Counted from the first letter of the stretch, positions 15,815 to 24,800 are shown. The stretch: 52,263 bases of DNA from Bacteroidales bacterium (GCA_024401355.1 JAKSLF010000019.1:1-52263), one strand, 5' to 3'. Numbers and translations are program-made. Notes: generated by a model not told the origin, from the sequence alone.

Positions 15815-16585
15815 ATGAAGATTACTCTCGTTCAATACGACATCGCATGGGGCTCTCCCGAGGATAACTGGCAGCGTGCTGAGGCTGTTATTGCCAACGC
15901 TCCACTGTCCGATATCTATGTCCTCCCCGAGATGTTCTCTACGGGCTTCGCTACCGATCCCGCCGATGTTGCCGAACGCGACCAGCGCTCGCTCCAATGG
16001 ATGAAGCAGACTGCTGCCCGACTCAATGCCGCTCTCTGTGGTAGTGTTGCCACTTGTGACGACGGCTCGTTCCGCAACCGCTTCTATTTCGTCCAGCCCG
16101 ACGGCTCTGTCGACTTTTACGACAAACGACATCTCTTCACCTACGGTGGTGAAGATAAGCGCTATACACGTGGTGATAATAGGGTTGTGGTCTGCTTCCG
16201 CGGACTGAGGATTCTCCTCCAGGTTTGCTACGATTTGCGATTCCCTGTGTTCTCACGCAACCATGGCGACTACGACGCTATCTTCTATGTCGCTAATTGG
16301 CCTGCCTCTCGTCTCGCCGCATGGGACACTCTGCTCCATGCCCGGGCTATCGAAAACCAATGTTTCGTAGCTGGAGTCAATCGTGTCGGCACCGATGCCG
16401 CAGGATGCGTCTATAGCGGCGGTACAATGCTCATCGATGCCTACGGACGCACTATGGCTCAGTCGGCTGACAATCAGCCCGACTGTGTCACAGCCGATCT
16501 CGACCTCGAAAAACTGGCTTCGTTCCGACTCAAGTTCCCCGTCCTCAGCGACGCCGACTCTTTCAGTCACGATAGCATCTTCTGA
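15815..16585 (+). CDS. Nitrilase-superfamily amidohydrolase, omega-amidase (YafV) type
   Basis: Counting from the ATG at 15815 (MKITLVQYDIAWG), the protein has 256 residues; a longer reading would need a TTG start three codons earlier and adds nothing. The catalytic triad is visible: Glu39 in VLPEMFSTGF, Lys104 in FYDKRHLF and Cys138 in LLQVCYDLRFP. The pattern VYVLPEMFSTGF-like plus CYDLRFPVF is that of the omega-amidase group, which hydrolyses alpha-ketoglutaramate and similar omega-amides in the cytoplasm, often linked to methionine salvage. The nearby ahcY gene also belongs to methyl-cycle metabolism, a loose but fitting context. It ends before a bidirectional terminator that separates it from the convergent gene at 16681. 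Confidence 0.88.
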   Translation: MKITLVQYDIAWGSPEDNWQRAEAVIANAPLSDIYVLPEMFSTGFATDPADVAERDQRSLQWMKQTAARLNAALCGSVATCDDGSFRNRFYFVQPDGSVDFYDKRHLFTYGGEDKRYTRGDNRVVVCFRGLRILLQVCYDLRFPVFSRNHGDYDAIFYVANWPASRLAAWDTLLHARAIENQCFVAGVNRVGTDAAGCVYSGGTMLIDAYGRTMAQSADNQPDCVTADLDLEKLASFRLKFPVLSDADSFSHDSIF

Positions 16586-16618
16586 GAAACCCACATTACA
16601 TGAACTATATATAAAAAG

Positions 16619-16654
16619 TAAACTGCGCGGCCCCAATGTGAGTCGCGCAGTTTA
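16619..16654. terminator. Bidirectional intrinsic terminator
   Basis: A perfect 11-bp stem (TAAACTGCGCG at 16619-16629, CGCGCAGTTTA at 16644-16654) encloses a 14-nt loop and is flanked by A-rich sequence on the left and T-rich sequence on the right. It lies between the convergent genes ending at 16585 (plus) and 16681 (minus) and can serve both. Confidence 0.85.
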
Positions 16655-16680
16655 TGATTTTTATATGTCCCTTGAGAGGC

Positions 16681-17379
16681 TTACTTTATCAGCCACGCAA
16701 AGCCTATCTCTACGTCCCAAGAATGATACTGGTCGAGGTGACGCGCATAAGAACAGTCCACCTGCATACGCTCGTTCAGCATGTAGTTCACACCAAAGTT
16801 GAGGTTAGAGTAGTTGTCGCCTTTAACAACGATGTCTTCTATAAACTCTCCAAATACGCCCAACTTGTCATTGATGCCAAACGATGCGTTGAGTATCGCA
16901 TGATGGCAGTTGTCCCAATCCTTGTTGACGTCATAGCCGTAGTTCGCTGTCAGCGAGAAAACGTCATTGATCGAACGGCCAAGGTTTAGCGAGAAGACTC
17001 CTGCACGTGACGAGTTGCCAAGGTCGCTGACGTAACGTCCCTGCACCGAGACGCTTATTGGCGAAGTCTCCTCATCGAGCAACTGGAATTCTGCTCCCAG
17101 GCCAAGGTCCGACATGCCATCTCCCTTTGTGAAGGTTATCGTACCAAGCACTTCAAGTCGGTTCAAAAGACCATAGCGCAATGTCGAGGTGTTGATCATG
17201 AACGATTTGTCTTCGCCAAATCCAATGCCAGTCTCAAAGGCAAGCGATTTCTTGCTTAGCACGCCTGTGCCGTTTGCATAACCCGGACGGTTGAACACTA
17301 CGTTCAATTCCTCGGTCTGCGCCATGGCACTCACGCCAATCATCGCCATTGCTATTACTAATATGTGTCGTATTCTCAT
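16681..17379 (-). CDS. Outer-membrane beta-barrel protein, MetA/transporter-like family
   Basis: This 232-residue protein has a signal peptide (cleavage near VSAMAQ, residue 21) and about ten amphipathic strands, for example LAFETGIGFGED, TSTLRYGLLNRLEVLGTITF and DYSNLNFGVNYMLN-like stretches, ending GFAWLIK. The pattern resembles the small barrel family annotated as transporters or MetA-pathway proteins (function unknown in general). It is encoded 11 bp after ahcY on the same strand and has no promoter of its own that I can see, so it is probably co-transcribed with ahcY; a functional link is not evident. No substrate can be named. Confidence 0.65.
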   Translation of the reverse strand: MRIRHILVIAMAMIGVSAMAQTEELNVVFNRPGYANGTGVLSKKSLAFETGIGFGEDKSFMINTSTLRYGLLNRLEVLGTITFTKGDGMSDLGLGAEFQLLDEETSPISVSVQGRYVSDLGNSSRAGVFSLNLGRSINDVFSLTANYGYDVNKDWDNCHHAILNASFGINDKLGVFGEFIEDIVVKGDNYSNLNFGVNYMLNERMQVDCSYARHLDQYHSWDVEIGFAWLIK

Positions 17380-17390
17380 GATGCTTTCTT

Positions 17391-18815
17391 CTAGTATCTG
17401 TAAAAATCAGCTTTGTATGGACCCTCGACTTTCACACCAATATAGTCGGCCTGTTTCTGGGTGAGGGTAGTAAGGTGCACGCCGAGCTTCTCGAGGTGCA
17501 GACGTGCTACTTCCTCGTCAAGGTGCTTTGGCAAGCGGTATACTCCTACTTCGTAGTTGTTCTGCCACAATTCCATCTGTGCAAGTGTTTGGTTTGTGAA
17601 TGAGTTCGACATCACAAATGATGGATGACCTGTTGCATTGCCAAGGTTCACAAGACGACCACGGCTGAGGAGGATGATCGAGTGTCCGTCAGGGAAGATG
17701 AATTTGTCCACCTGTGGCTTGATGTTCTCTTCCTTGATGCCTGGATACTGCTCAAGCTTGCTCACCTGTATCTCGTTGTCGAAGTGACCTATGTTGCAGA
17801 CTATCGCCTGGTCTTTCATCTTCTCCATGTGGTCTATGCGGATGATGTCACAGTTGCCTGTCGTTGTCACGAAGATATCGCCTTCTGATACTACATCCTC
17901 TACTGTCTTCACTTCATAGCCTTCCATTGCTGCCTGAAGTGCACATATTGGGTCTATCTCTGTTACAATTACTCGCGCACCAAAACCACGCATGCTCTGA
18001 GCACAACCCTTGCCTACGTCACCATAGCCGCAGACTACTGCTATCTTGCCCGCTATCATCACGTCTGTTCCACGCTTGATGCCATCGGCAAGCGATTCAC
18101 GACAGCCATAAAGGTTGTCAAATTTGCTCTTCGTTACCGAGTCGTTCACGTTGATTGCTGGGAACATCAATGTCTTGTTCGCTTCCATCTGGTACAAACG
18201 GTGAACGCCTGTCGTTGTCTCTTCAGATACGCCCTTCACGCCCTTGGCAATGTTGTGCCAGAAGTTCGGACGGTCTTTCGTCATCGTAAGCATCTCGATG
18301 AGCTCACGGAAGTCTTCGCCACAGTCACTATAGTCCTTGTCTAGTATCGATGGATCGTTCTCTGCCTCTACTCCCTTGTGGATGGCAAGTGTCGCATCTC
18401 CACCATCGTCAACGATGAGGTTCGGACCAAGACCGTCGCCAAAGTCAAGCGCTTTCAGTGTGCACCACCAGTACTCTGCCAACGATTCGCCCTTCCATGC
18501 GAAGACTGGTACACCAGCTGCGGCAATGGCTGCTGCTGCATGGTCCTGTGTCGAGTATATGTTGCATGAACACCAGCGCACCTTGGCACCAAGAGCGACA
18601 AGTGTCTCGATGAGTACTGCTGTCTGGATTGTCATGTGCAGCGAACCCATGATGCGTGCTCCCTTCAATGGCTGCTTGTCTGCATAACGCTCACGCAATG
18701 CCATCAGACCTGGCATCTCGAGCTCCGAAATCTTTATCTCCTTACGACCAAAGTCTGCAAGCTTGATGTCTGCTACTTTGTAGTCGTAGTTGTTTTCGTC
18801 AACGTATTCTATCAT
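17391..18815 (-). CDS. ahcY: Adenosylhomocysteinase (S-adenosylhomocysteine hydrolase)
   Basis: The 474-residue protein matches the family over its whole length. Near the N-terminus are the substrate-domain motifs [22 protein letters not shown] and [16 protein letters not shown]; the NAD-binding domain has [18 protein letters not shown]; and the C-terminus ends [10 protein letters not shown], the lysine-tyrosine tail that reaches into the neighbouring subunit. The insertion around residues 140-180 ([13 protein letters not shown], then SDCGEDF) is that of the long bacterial form. The enzyme splits S-adenosylhomocysteine into adenosine and homocysteine in the cytoplasm, removing the product inhibitor of methyltransferases. 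It is read from a palindromic promoter shared back-to-back with the GT-C-like gene at 18901. Confidence 0.97.
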   Translation of the reverse strand: MIEYVDENNYDYKVADIKLADFGRKEIKISELEMPGLMALRERYADKQPLKGARIMGSLHMTIQTAVLIETLVALGAKVRWCSCNIYSTQDHAAAAIAAAGVPVFAWKGESLAEYWWCTLKALDFGDGLGPNLIVDDGGDATLAIHKGVEAENDPSILDKDYSDCGEDFRELIEMLTMTKDRPNFWHNIAKGVKGVSEETTTGVHRLYQMEANKTLMFPAINVNDSVTKSKFDNLYGCRESLADGIKRGTDVMIAGKIAVVCGYGDVGKGCAQSMRGFGARVIVTEIDPICALQAAMEGYEVKTVEDVVSEGDIFVTTTGNCDIIRIDHMEKMKDQAIVCNIGHFDNEIQVSKLEQYPGIKEENIKPQVDKFIFPDGHSIILLSRGRLVNLGNATGHPSFVMSNSFTNQTLAQMELWQNNYEVGVYRLPKHLDEEVARLHLEKLGVHLTTLTQKQADYIGVKVEGPYKADFYRY

Positions 18816-18853
18816 AGTTTATATGTTTTGTTTTTTCTCTATAAAAGTCGGTC

Positions 18854-18882
18854 GCAAAGATAAGAAAAACAATTATCTTTGC
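18854..18882. promoter_or_regulatory. Palindromic divergent promoter, ahcY (minus) and GT-C-like gene (plus)
   Basis: GCAAAGATAA (18854-18863) and TTATCTTTGC (18873-18882) form a perfect 10-bp inverted repeat around a 9-bp centre. Each arm contains a full TATCTTTG -7 box, one for each strand (minus 18855-18862, plus 18874-18881), only 11 bp apart and pointing away from each other. Neither has a TTTG at the -33 position, which would fall in the other gene's leader. Confidence 0.65.
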
Positions 18883-18900
18883 AGAGTTTTAACTGGATAA

Positions 18901-20379
18901 ATGTGTATGAATACTATAATCTCTGGCGTGAAAGAAAAATTCCAATCTTCTGACTGGAAAGCATATTTGATGTTTCTTATCTGTGCTGTGCTGATTGTTA
19001 TATTGTCGTCGACCGACTCGTTTTTGTATGCGCCGTGGTCGAGATTCGATTCCGCATGGTTTTTCATGTGTGGTAAGGCTTTGATGAATGGTATGGTGCC
19101 ATACGTGGAGTTCAGTGATTCAAAGGGTCCGTTGTTGTGGTTCATTTATGGTTTCGCATATCTGATTGACCACACTTCGTATGTAGGAGTTTGTGTGCCG
19201 ACAATTGTTGCTTATTGGACTATGATGATTTTGGCTTATAAGTTGTCAAGGCTCTATGTGGGGCGACGTCCGGCAGCTGTAATAGGACTGGTAATGCCTG
19301 TGTTGTACTTCAATATCATACACTTAGAGGTGCGCGCCGAAGATTTCTGTTATCCATTTGTTATGTGTTTGCTCTATGTCGCAGTATGTTATCTGCATGG
19401 CAAGGGACAGAGGCGGCACTCCATTTGTGCCGGAATCTCCATAGGGGCGATGCTGCTTATTAAGTATAGTGTAGCCTTTATGGGAGGAGTTGCTCTTGCC
19501 GTGGCTTTTGTTGTTCTTGCTCTTCGCAAGAATTGGAATAAGGTGATTGAAGTCTTGCTTTGGACAACCGTTGGGTGCGTAGGTGTGATGTTCCCTTTTG
19601 TGGTTTATCTAGCTGCACTTGGGGCTCTTGATGATATGTGGCGAGAGTACGTGAACAACACCATGATGACTGTAGGGGCTGATGAGCATCAAGGTGCGTG
19701 GAAAGTATACGTTGATACGTTATATGCTCTATGGGAACACAGCAGGAAGAATATCAAGATAGCCCTGTGGCTTATTGTCTGTTCGTTGCCAATCTGTTTC
19801 AAAGATCGTCGTTTGTGCTTTGCGCCTTTCATTAGTGCTTTGACTGTGGCTGCAGCGGCGATGTTGCACTTTCATAATTATTATCTATGCCCGCTCATCA
19901 CGTGGGCTGTGTTCTTTATGATTTTTGTATTTGATCTTGTAAAGATTAGTGACAAAATGCCTAAATGGTGCGTGGCTATAGTTGCATTGTGTGCTATATA
20001 CTTTGCCCCGACTACTACTCTACACTTTATGAAAGGTTTTATGCTAGAGTCGTCATATAGGAATTCAAACAATTCTTGGTCGAAGATCAATAGGTGTATA
20101 GCCGAAGAGTCGGATAAGCCACACCCGACTATGGTATATACAGGAGGAGAGGTCGGTTATGGTTTGTGGGCAGATGCTCTTCCTGGATGCAAATATTGGT
20201 CATCGCAGGAAGATGCTACGAGTGAGATGAAGGCTGAAAAGGACAAAGAAGTAAGGGAGAATAAGCCTGACTTTATCGTCGCACAGAATTATGGCGTACT
20301 TTCTTTTATGCCTGATGTGTTGGAGATGGGATATGTGTTGTGTTATTCAGATGGTAATGTTATGATATATAAAAGATGA
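18901..20379 (+). CDS. GT-C-like polytopic membrane protein, probable glycosyltransferase (GT39/ArnT-like)
   Basis: This 492-residue protein has about ten to twelve hydrophobic helices starting near residue 22. The first periplasmic loop contains FDSAWFFMCGKALMNGMVPYVEFSDSKGP, in which an acidic residue after the first helix and a PYxEFxDxKGP-like segment match the pattern of ArnT/PMT-type (GT39) enzymes, which use lipid-linked sugars on the outer face of the cytoplasmic membrane. A soluble C-terminal part (about 390-492) follows. The sugar and acceptor are unknown. The start could be the ATG at 18901 or at 18907 (MNTIIS), which I cannot separate. Next comes the T9SS cargo gene after 129 bp. 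Confidence 0.65.
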   Translation: MCMNTIISGVKEKFQSSDWKAYLMFLICAVLIVILSSTDSFLYAPWSRFDSAWFFMCGKALMNGMVPYVEFSDSKGPLLWFIYGFAYLIDHTSYVGVCVPTIVAYWTMMILAYKLSRLYVGRRPAAVIGLVMPVLYFNIIHLEVRAEDFCYPFVMCLLYVAVCYLHGKGQRRHSICAGISIGAMLLIKYSVAFMGGVALAVAFVVLALRKNWNKVIEVLLWTTVGCVGVMFPFVVYLAALGALDDMWREYVNNTMMTVGADEHQGAWKVYVDTLYALWEHSRKNIKIALWLIVCSLPICFKDRRLCFAPFISALTVAAAAMLHFHNYYLCPLITWAVFFMIFVFDLVKISDKMPKWCVAIVALCAIYFAPTTTLHFMKGFMLESSYRNSNNSWSKINRCIAEESDKPHPTMVYTGGEVGYGLWADALPGCKYWSSQEDATSEMKAEKDKEVRENKPDFIVAQNYGVLSFMPDVLEMGYVLCYSDGNVMIYKR

Positions 20380-20434
20380 TGAATTTTATTTGGTTAAAAA
20401 ATTAGAAAATCTATTTTTGTATGATATTTGTTTG

Positions 20435-20442
20435 TAATTTTG
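20435..20442 (+). promoter_or_regulatory. -7 box of the T9SS cargo gene
   Basis: TAATTTTG is a full TAnnTTTG match, 66 bp before the start codon, giving a leader of about 60 nt. A TTTTG ends 15 bp upstream (20419). Confidence 0.45.
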
Positions 20443-20508
20443 TGTGTCGAAATAGAGTTGACTAACAAGTTAAACCTAAATCGCTAAATTTAATTTTAAC
20501 ATTTTATT

Positions 20509-23500
20509 ATGATTAATCATTTACTTAAACGGGCATGCATGGCCGTCGTCATGTTTATGTCTATCACTGTTGGAGTTGTTGCTAATGATGAACCAACAGT
20601 TACATGTACTTCTATCGAGGGTACAAAGGGATTCCAAAATGAAGGTATAGAAAATCTTTTTGATGGTAAAACGTCGACGAAGTGGTGTTGTGGTATTAGT
20701 TCAAATAATACTGCTTATGTCATTTTTCAGACATCAGAACCAGTGATTCTTACAGGTTATGTTTTTACTACTGCTAATGACAACAGCAAGGAAAAAGGAC
20801 GTAATCCAAAGAATTGGACTATCAGTGGTAGTAACCAAAATGGTGATTGGAAAACGCTTGTCACAGTGACCAACGACGACAAGATGGAGGATGTGAACTT
20901 TACCCCGTATGAATTCAGTGTTCCAAACAATGCGACTATGTATTCATATTATAAGGTTGAGATAACTGCGACGAAGGGTTCTAATGTACTCCAATTGTCG
21001 GAGATGAGTCTCAGCTACAAGGTGTGTGATCATAAGAATTCTAATGGTGAATCTGCTATTACAACCAATGATATCGCAGCAACCTGTACATCGACGGCAT
21101 ACAAGGAAGATGTGTGTGATATATGTGGTCTGGTTGTTGATAAGCATGACTACAAAGAAGAGTATGCTGCCCATGACTATCAAAACGGTATATGCAGCGT
21201 CTGTGGTCTAGAGTATGTGGAAGTGCCAACAGTAAAGGGTGGTTATTATCAGATAAACAATGTTGCAAAATTGAGATGGTTCGTCAATATGTGTGACGGC
21301 AAGGTCGTTGCTGAAGGAGCCAAGAAAGCTCAGTTGACGGCTGATATTACTATTGCAGAAAATCAAAAATGGACTGGTATAGCAACCTTCGATGGTGAAA
21401 TTGATGGTCAAGGATACAGTATTTCGGGTCTTAAGGATGCTCCATTGGTAATTGTCAACAATGGCTTGATTAAGAATATCAATCTGAAAGAGGTTAACTT
21501 GTCATCCGCTCAGTTGCAATATATAGGCGCGGTATGCAGTCAGAATAATGGAGAGATTAGCGGTTGTTCCGTTGGGGGTGTTGTTGGATCTTCTTCTTAT
21601 GGTCAATACGTTGGTGGTATTTGTGGATTTATGAATTCGACAAGAGCTACTATTAAGCAATGTGTCAACTCTGCAAACGTCATCTCTAAAAGTTATTCTG
21701 GTGGCATCTGTGGATCTCTTAGAAATGGAGTTGTTGAGGCTTGTATTAATAAAGGGAAGGTTACTTCCTCGTATATGTCTTGTGGTATTGTAGGAGAACT
21801 TCGTCCTGGTGTGTATCGTGAGATAAAGTCATGCCTCTCCTTGGGAAAACTTGATGGAGATGTCGAACGACCAATTAGCAACCTAGCTTATTCAAGTGGT
21901 GGTGTAATGGGTCAGATTTTGTTCTCTGAGGCGCCTGTTGTCTCTGAGGCGCCTGTTGTCTCTGAGGCGGCGCCTGTTGCCCCTGATGATTACTCTCAGG
22001 CTCCAATGATGTCATCGTCGAGCTCATCATTGATGTCTGCATTGAAGTCTCTCTTTATTGGTGACGAGAATGAAACAGCCAACAAGTCTCTGGAGTCTTC
22101 TGACGAGTTTTTTGTTCCATCGTCTCCTGCCCCTACAGAATCGGATGACCTCCCATCAGCATCAGTTTCAGAGGCTCCGAAGGCGACTTATGGACAGACT
22201 AATGCTGTTAACTGCTACTATTCTGAATCTATCTATTCATCGACAGATAGTTACGGCACGATGGTAACAGATGAAGAATTGAAATCGGGCAAGGTGGCAT
22301 ATCTGCTACAGACTGCATACGATGAGGATAATGATTTGGTGTGGGGACAGACCATTGGTACTGACGCAGAACCTGTTCTTACTGCTGACAACGATAAGCG
22401 TGTGACGCATCTCATTATTTCGGGCGAGATAGTCTCTGATTCGTATGTCAACAGTTATGTTCTTGATCCACAATACAAGTATGCATGGAATGGTACTCTT
22501 GAATGGAATGGTGAACTTTATGGCGGCGAAATGAAGGTGACTGCCTATAAGGGAGCGCTTACGAAGATAGGTGGTGGAGCTGCAACATGTTTAGCAACAG
22601 CGTATGACGTATATACAACGACTACCGGAGAAGAGGTGTTCCAGTCTGTTGGTTTGCCTGAGAAACATGACTTCGTTGATGGAGTATGTACGAAATGTGG
22701 AAAGAGACACGAAAGTTCCTTGTTGAGTGCGCTCTATAATGATGAAACGTTTGTTAGTAAAGCAGCATCTATACAGTATTTCTCTTTGCAGTTCATTGTT
22801 CCTAAGGTGATGTTGCCTCAAGAAAAAACATCTATATCGTCATTGTCGATGATAATCTCTGTGTCAAAAGATGTTACAGCAAATGTTAAACTTTATGCTG
22901 GCAATAGTGATAAATCATCGTTTTCTAATAGTTTTGAACGTGGCGTTGGCGAAAGCCAAGTGTCAAAGTTGTATGAGCATGACGATGTGGCAATAAAGAA
23001 TAATGACATGACTACGTTTGTGTTTGACACTCCGTTTGAATATGATGGAGAGAGCAATGTTGTTGTTGTGTTGTCTGTATCTTTGAGCCAACCAGTTGAT
23101 TATATCAACGTTGTCGGCCATTACGTGGGTGAAATATCAAGTATATTAAAGAGAGGTTTGGATGAGTCTAAGTCCAAATTTACTAATAGTAATTATGACA
23201 GTTGGGCTTCAATAATGCCTTCATTCGTGCTATATACAGATGCTCATGTGATAAAGTCTGTTGAGGCTAAAGAGGCAACTGCTACAAGTCCAGGTAACAT
23301 AGCCGGTTATGAGTGTAAGCTTTCTGGTAAGCACTATAGTGATCCTGAAGGTCTCAATGAGATAGCTGATGAAGATTGGTATATCCAAAAGGCAACTGCT
23401 ATTGAGTCTGGTGATGCTGATGCTGATGTAGAAGAGCAAGTGATAGCTATCTATGATCTTATGGGTCGCATTGTGTCTACGACTGATGTGCAGTCGCTTT

Positions 23501-23559
23501 CGCGAGGTGTCTACATTGTTAAGACCAACCGTGGCTCAAGGAAAATTTCAGTAAAATAA
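20509..23559 (+). CDS. Large secreted T9SS cargo protein with discoidin-like, GLUG beta-helix and sorting domains
   Basis: The 1016-residue protein has a signal peptide (about 1-25), then a discoidin/F5-8C-like domain (about 30-170: GIENLFDGKTSTKWCCG, later YYKVEITATKGSNVLQLSEMSLSY). Around 200-235 lie two CxxCG motifs (CDICG, CSVCG) with HDYQNG, repeated near 720-735 (HDFVDGVCTKCG). Residues of about 240-560 form GLUG-type beta-helix repeats (YVGGICGFM, SGGICGSLRNG). A low-complexity insert of about 85 residues (472-557), starting with tandem SEAPVV, interrupts it. The last 50 residues (VIAIYDLMGRIVSTT, LSRGVYIVKTN, KISVK) are a type-A C-terminal sorting signal of type IX secretion, so it should be exported to the cell surface. 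Its binding target is unknown. Confidence 0.8.
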   Translation: MINHLLKRACMAVVMFMSITVGVVANDEPTVTCTSIEGTKGFQNEGIENLFDGKTSTKWCCGISSNNTAYVIFQTSEPVILTGYVFTTANDNSKEKGRNPKNWTISGSNQNGDWKTLVTVTNDDKMEDVNFTPYEFSVPNNATMYSYYKVEITATKGSNVLQLSEMSLSYKVCDHKNSNGESAITTNDIAATCTSTAYKEDVCDICGLVVDKHDYKEEYAAHDYQNGICSVCGLEYVEVPTVKGGYYQINNVAKLRWFVNMCDGKVVAEGAKKAQLTADITIAENQKWTGIATFDGEIDGQGYSISGLKDAPLVIVNNGLIKNINLKEVNLSSAQLQYIGAVCSQNNGEISGCSVGGVVGSSSYGQYVGGICGFMNSTRATIKQCVNSANVISKSYSGGICGSLRNGVVEACINKGKVTSSYMSCGIVGELRPGVYREIKSCLSLGKLDGDVERPISNLAYSSGGVMGQILFSEAPVVSEAPVVSEAAPVAPDDYSQAPMMSSSSSSLMSALKSLFIGDENETANKSLESSDEFFVPSSPAPTESDDLPSASVSEAPKATYGQTNAVNCYYSESIYSSTDSYGTMVTDEELKSGKVAYLLQTAYDEDNDLVWGQTIGTDAEPVLTADNDKRVTHLIISGEIVSDSYVNSYVLDPQYKYAWNGTLEWNGELYGGEMKVTAYKGALTKIGGGAATCLATAYDVYTTTTGEEVFQSVGLPEKHDFVDGVCTKCGKRHESSLLSALYNDETFVSKAASIQYFSLQFIVPKVMLPQEKTSISSLSMIISVSKDVTANVKLYAGNSDKSSFSNSFERGVGESQVSKLYEHDDVAIKNNDMTTFVFDTPFEYDGESNVVVVLSVSLSQPVDYINVVGHYVGEISSILKRGLDESKSKFTNSNYDSWASIMPSFVLYTDAHVIKSVEAKEATATSPGNIAGYECKLSGKHYSDPEGLNEIADEDWYIQKATAIESGDADADVEEQVIAIYDLMGRIVSTTDVQSLSRGVYIVKTNRGSRKISVK
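21925..21981 (+). repeat. 18-bp tandem repeats encoding SEAPVV
   Basis: Two exact copies of the 18-mer TCTGAGGCGCCTGTTGTC (21925-21942, 21943-21960) are followed by a third copy with one extra GCG codon and a changed last codon (21961-21981). The unit is a multiple of three, so changes in copy number keep the frame. Confidence 0.9.
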
Positions 23560-23585
23560 CCTTTTTCGTAAGGTAGATATATAAA

Positions 23586-23622
23586 AATGCCTGCTCTGTG
23601 TGTAATTTACAGAGCAGGCATT
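23586..23622 (+). terminator. Strong hairpin between T9SS cargo and GT-C-like gene
   Basis: A perfect 14-bp stem (AATGCCTGCTCTGT at 23586-23599, ACAGAGCAGGCATT at 23609-23622) encloses a 9-nt loop, 26 nt after the cargo stop. The sequence after it is TATATTTGC, only weakly U-rich, and doubles as the -7 box of the next gene, with the last base of the stem being the first base of the box. Confidence 0.75.
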
Positions 23623-23629
23623 ATATTTG
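23622..23629 (+). promoter_or_regulatory. -7 box of the second GT-C-like gene, overlapping the terminator
   Basis: TATATTTG is a full match to TAnnTTTG. Transcription would start near 23636, at most two bases before the first in-frame ATG after it (23638), so the mRNA may be leaderless or use a later start. Confidence 0.45.
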
Positions 23630-23637
23630 CAAATATT

Positions 23638-24780
23638 ATGGATAGAAGGAGAATGATAGAGATCGAGATGACTTCGCTGCTGATAGTGGCGGGAGTGGTG
23701 CTCCACATTTATATGCTTCATCTGGATGTGTTAACACATGGCGATTTTGACAACTTCCTCTATCAGTGGATGGGTTATATGGAGCGAAAAGGTATGACGG
23801 TTTTTGAAACCCAGTTTTCTGACTATACACCGCCTTACCTCTATGCTCTGAATGCCATAGTACAGCTTGAGTTGCCATGGCACATGTCCGTTAAGGCTTT
23901 ATCGGGTCTTTTCGACTATATGTGCGCTTTTGCGGTGGGAATGATTTGTCGTGAACAGGGAGTGAAAAACGGTGTGTTGTGGGGCTTCGCTATTGTTCCG
24001 TTGTTGCCTACTGTGCTTTCCAATAGTATGTGGCTTGCCCAGTGTGACGCCATATATACTAGTTTTGTGCTATGGGCGATATATTTTGCCATCAAAGAGC
24101 GTAAGTGGTTGTCGATGTTGATGCTTGGAGTAGCAATATCTATTAAGTTGCAGACCATACTAGTTGCGCCATTCTTCTTTGTGCTTCTGATGCAGCGCCG
24201 TTTCAAGGTTTGGCATTTTCTTGTGTTGCCTGCTGTTTATATAGCGTTAATTGTGCCCGCATGGCTGTCGGGAGGCAACATGATGGAGTTGCTGACAACT
24301 TATTTGCATCAGGCTTCGGAATATACTGCTTTGCAACTCTGCTTCCCCAATATTTATCTGCTTGTTGACGAAGGTAGCGCATTGGTGCCTACAATACGTT
24401 TTGTGGGTATAATTGCTGTGGCAACACTATCGCTGTTGTCCGGTTGGTTGTTGCGGAAGAAGGAATGGCCTGTTGATGTCTATACTTTTATGGCTTTGAC
24501 AAGTATTGTGCTAGTCTCGTTTATATTACCTGGAATGCACGAGAGGTATATGTATTCGGCCGACGTGCTTGCTGTGTGTTGTGCCATAATCAATTGGCGA
24601 TATATAGCACCAGCTGTGGGAATAGAGTTGGTGTCACTCATAGCCTATGGGTTGTATGTCTTCCGAGGAAGTGGCACAATGAGCTATGTTGGATTAGGTA
24701 TATTTGTCGTTACGATAGTTGTTCTTGTCATTGCCAATAAGAATACGCTAGATAGAATATGCAGTAAAAAGATTAAATAA
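23638..24780 (+). CDS. GT-C-like polytopic membrane protein, probable glycosyltransferase (GT87/mannosyltransferase-like)
   Basis: From the ATG at 23638 (MDRRRMIEIEMTSLL) the protein has 380 residues and about ten membrane helices. A longer frame begins at 23587, but that ATG lies inside the terminator hairpin and upstream of the -7 box, so it is rejected; starts at 23653 or 23668 remain possible. The first loop contains GDFDNFLYQWMGYMERKG and DYTPPYLYALN, and a later one MWLAQCDAIYTSFVLW, patterns found in GT-C enzymes that use polyprenyl-phosphate sugars (an acidic residue in the first loop, then QxD). The polyprenyl-phosphate transferase gene at 24801 follows by 20 bp and would supply such donors. 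Acceptor unknown. Confidence 0.65.
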   Translation: MDRRRMIEIEMTSLLIVAGVVLHIYMLHLDVLTHGDFDNFLYQWMGYMERKGMTVFETQFSDYTPPYLYALNAIVQLELPWHMSVKALSGLFDYMCAFAVGMICREQGVKNGVLWGFAIVPLLPTVLSNSMWLAQCDAIYTSFVLWAIYFAIKERKWLSMLMLGVAISIKLQTILVAPFFFVLLMQRRFKVWHFLVLPAVYIALIVPAWLSGGNMMELLTTYLHQASEYTALQLCFPNIYLLVDEGSALVPTIRFVGIIAVATLSLLSGWLLRKKEWPVDVYTFMALTSIVLVSFILPGMHERYMYSADVLAVCCAIINWRYIAPAVGIELVSLIAYGLYVFRGSGTMSYVGLGIFVVTIVVLVIANKNTLDRICSKKIK

Positions 24781-24800
24781 CAATTAGCCATACAGTCAAA

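Noticed and set aside
20509-23559. Bacteroides-type D(S/T)(A/I/L/V/M/T) O-glycosylation sites in the T9SS cargo
   Set aside because: Reading through the protein, the only DS/DT pairs are followed by Tyr, Trp or Pro, so none fits the motif.
23587-23637. Start of the GT-C-like gene at 23587
   Set aside because: The ATG lies inside the terminator stem and upstream of the -7 box.
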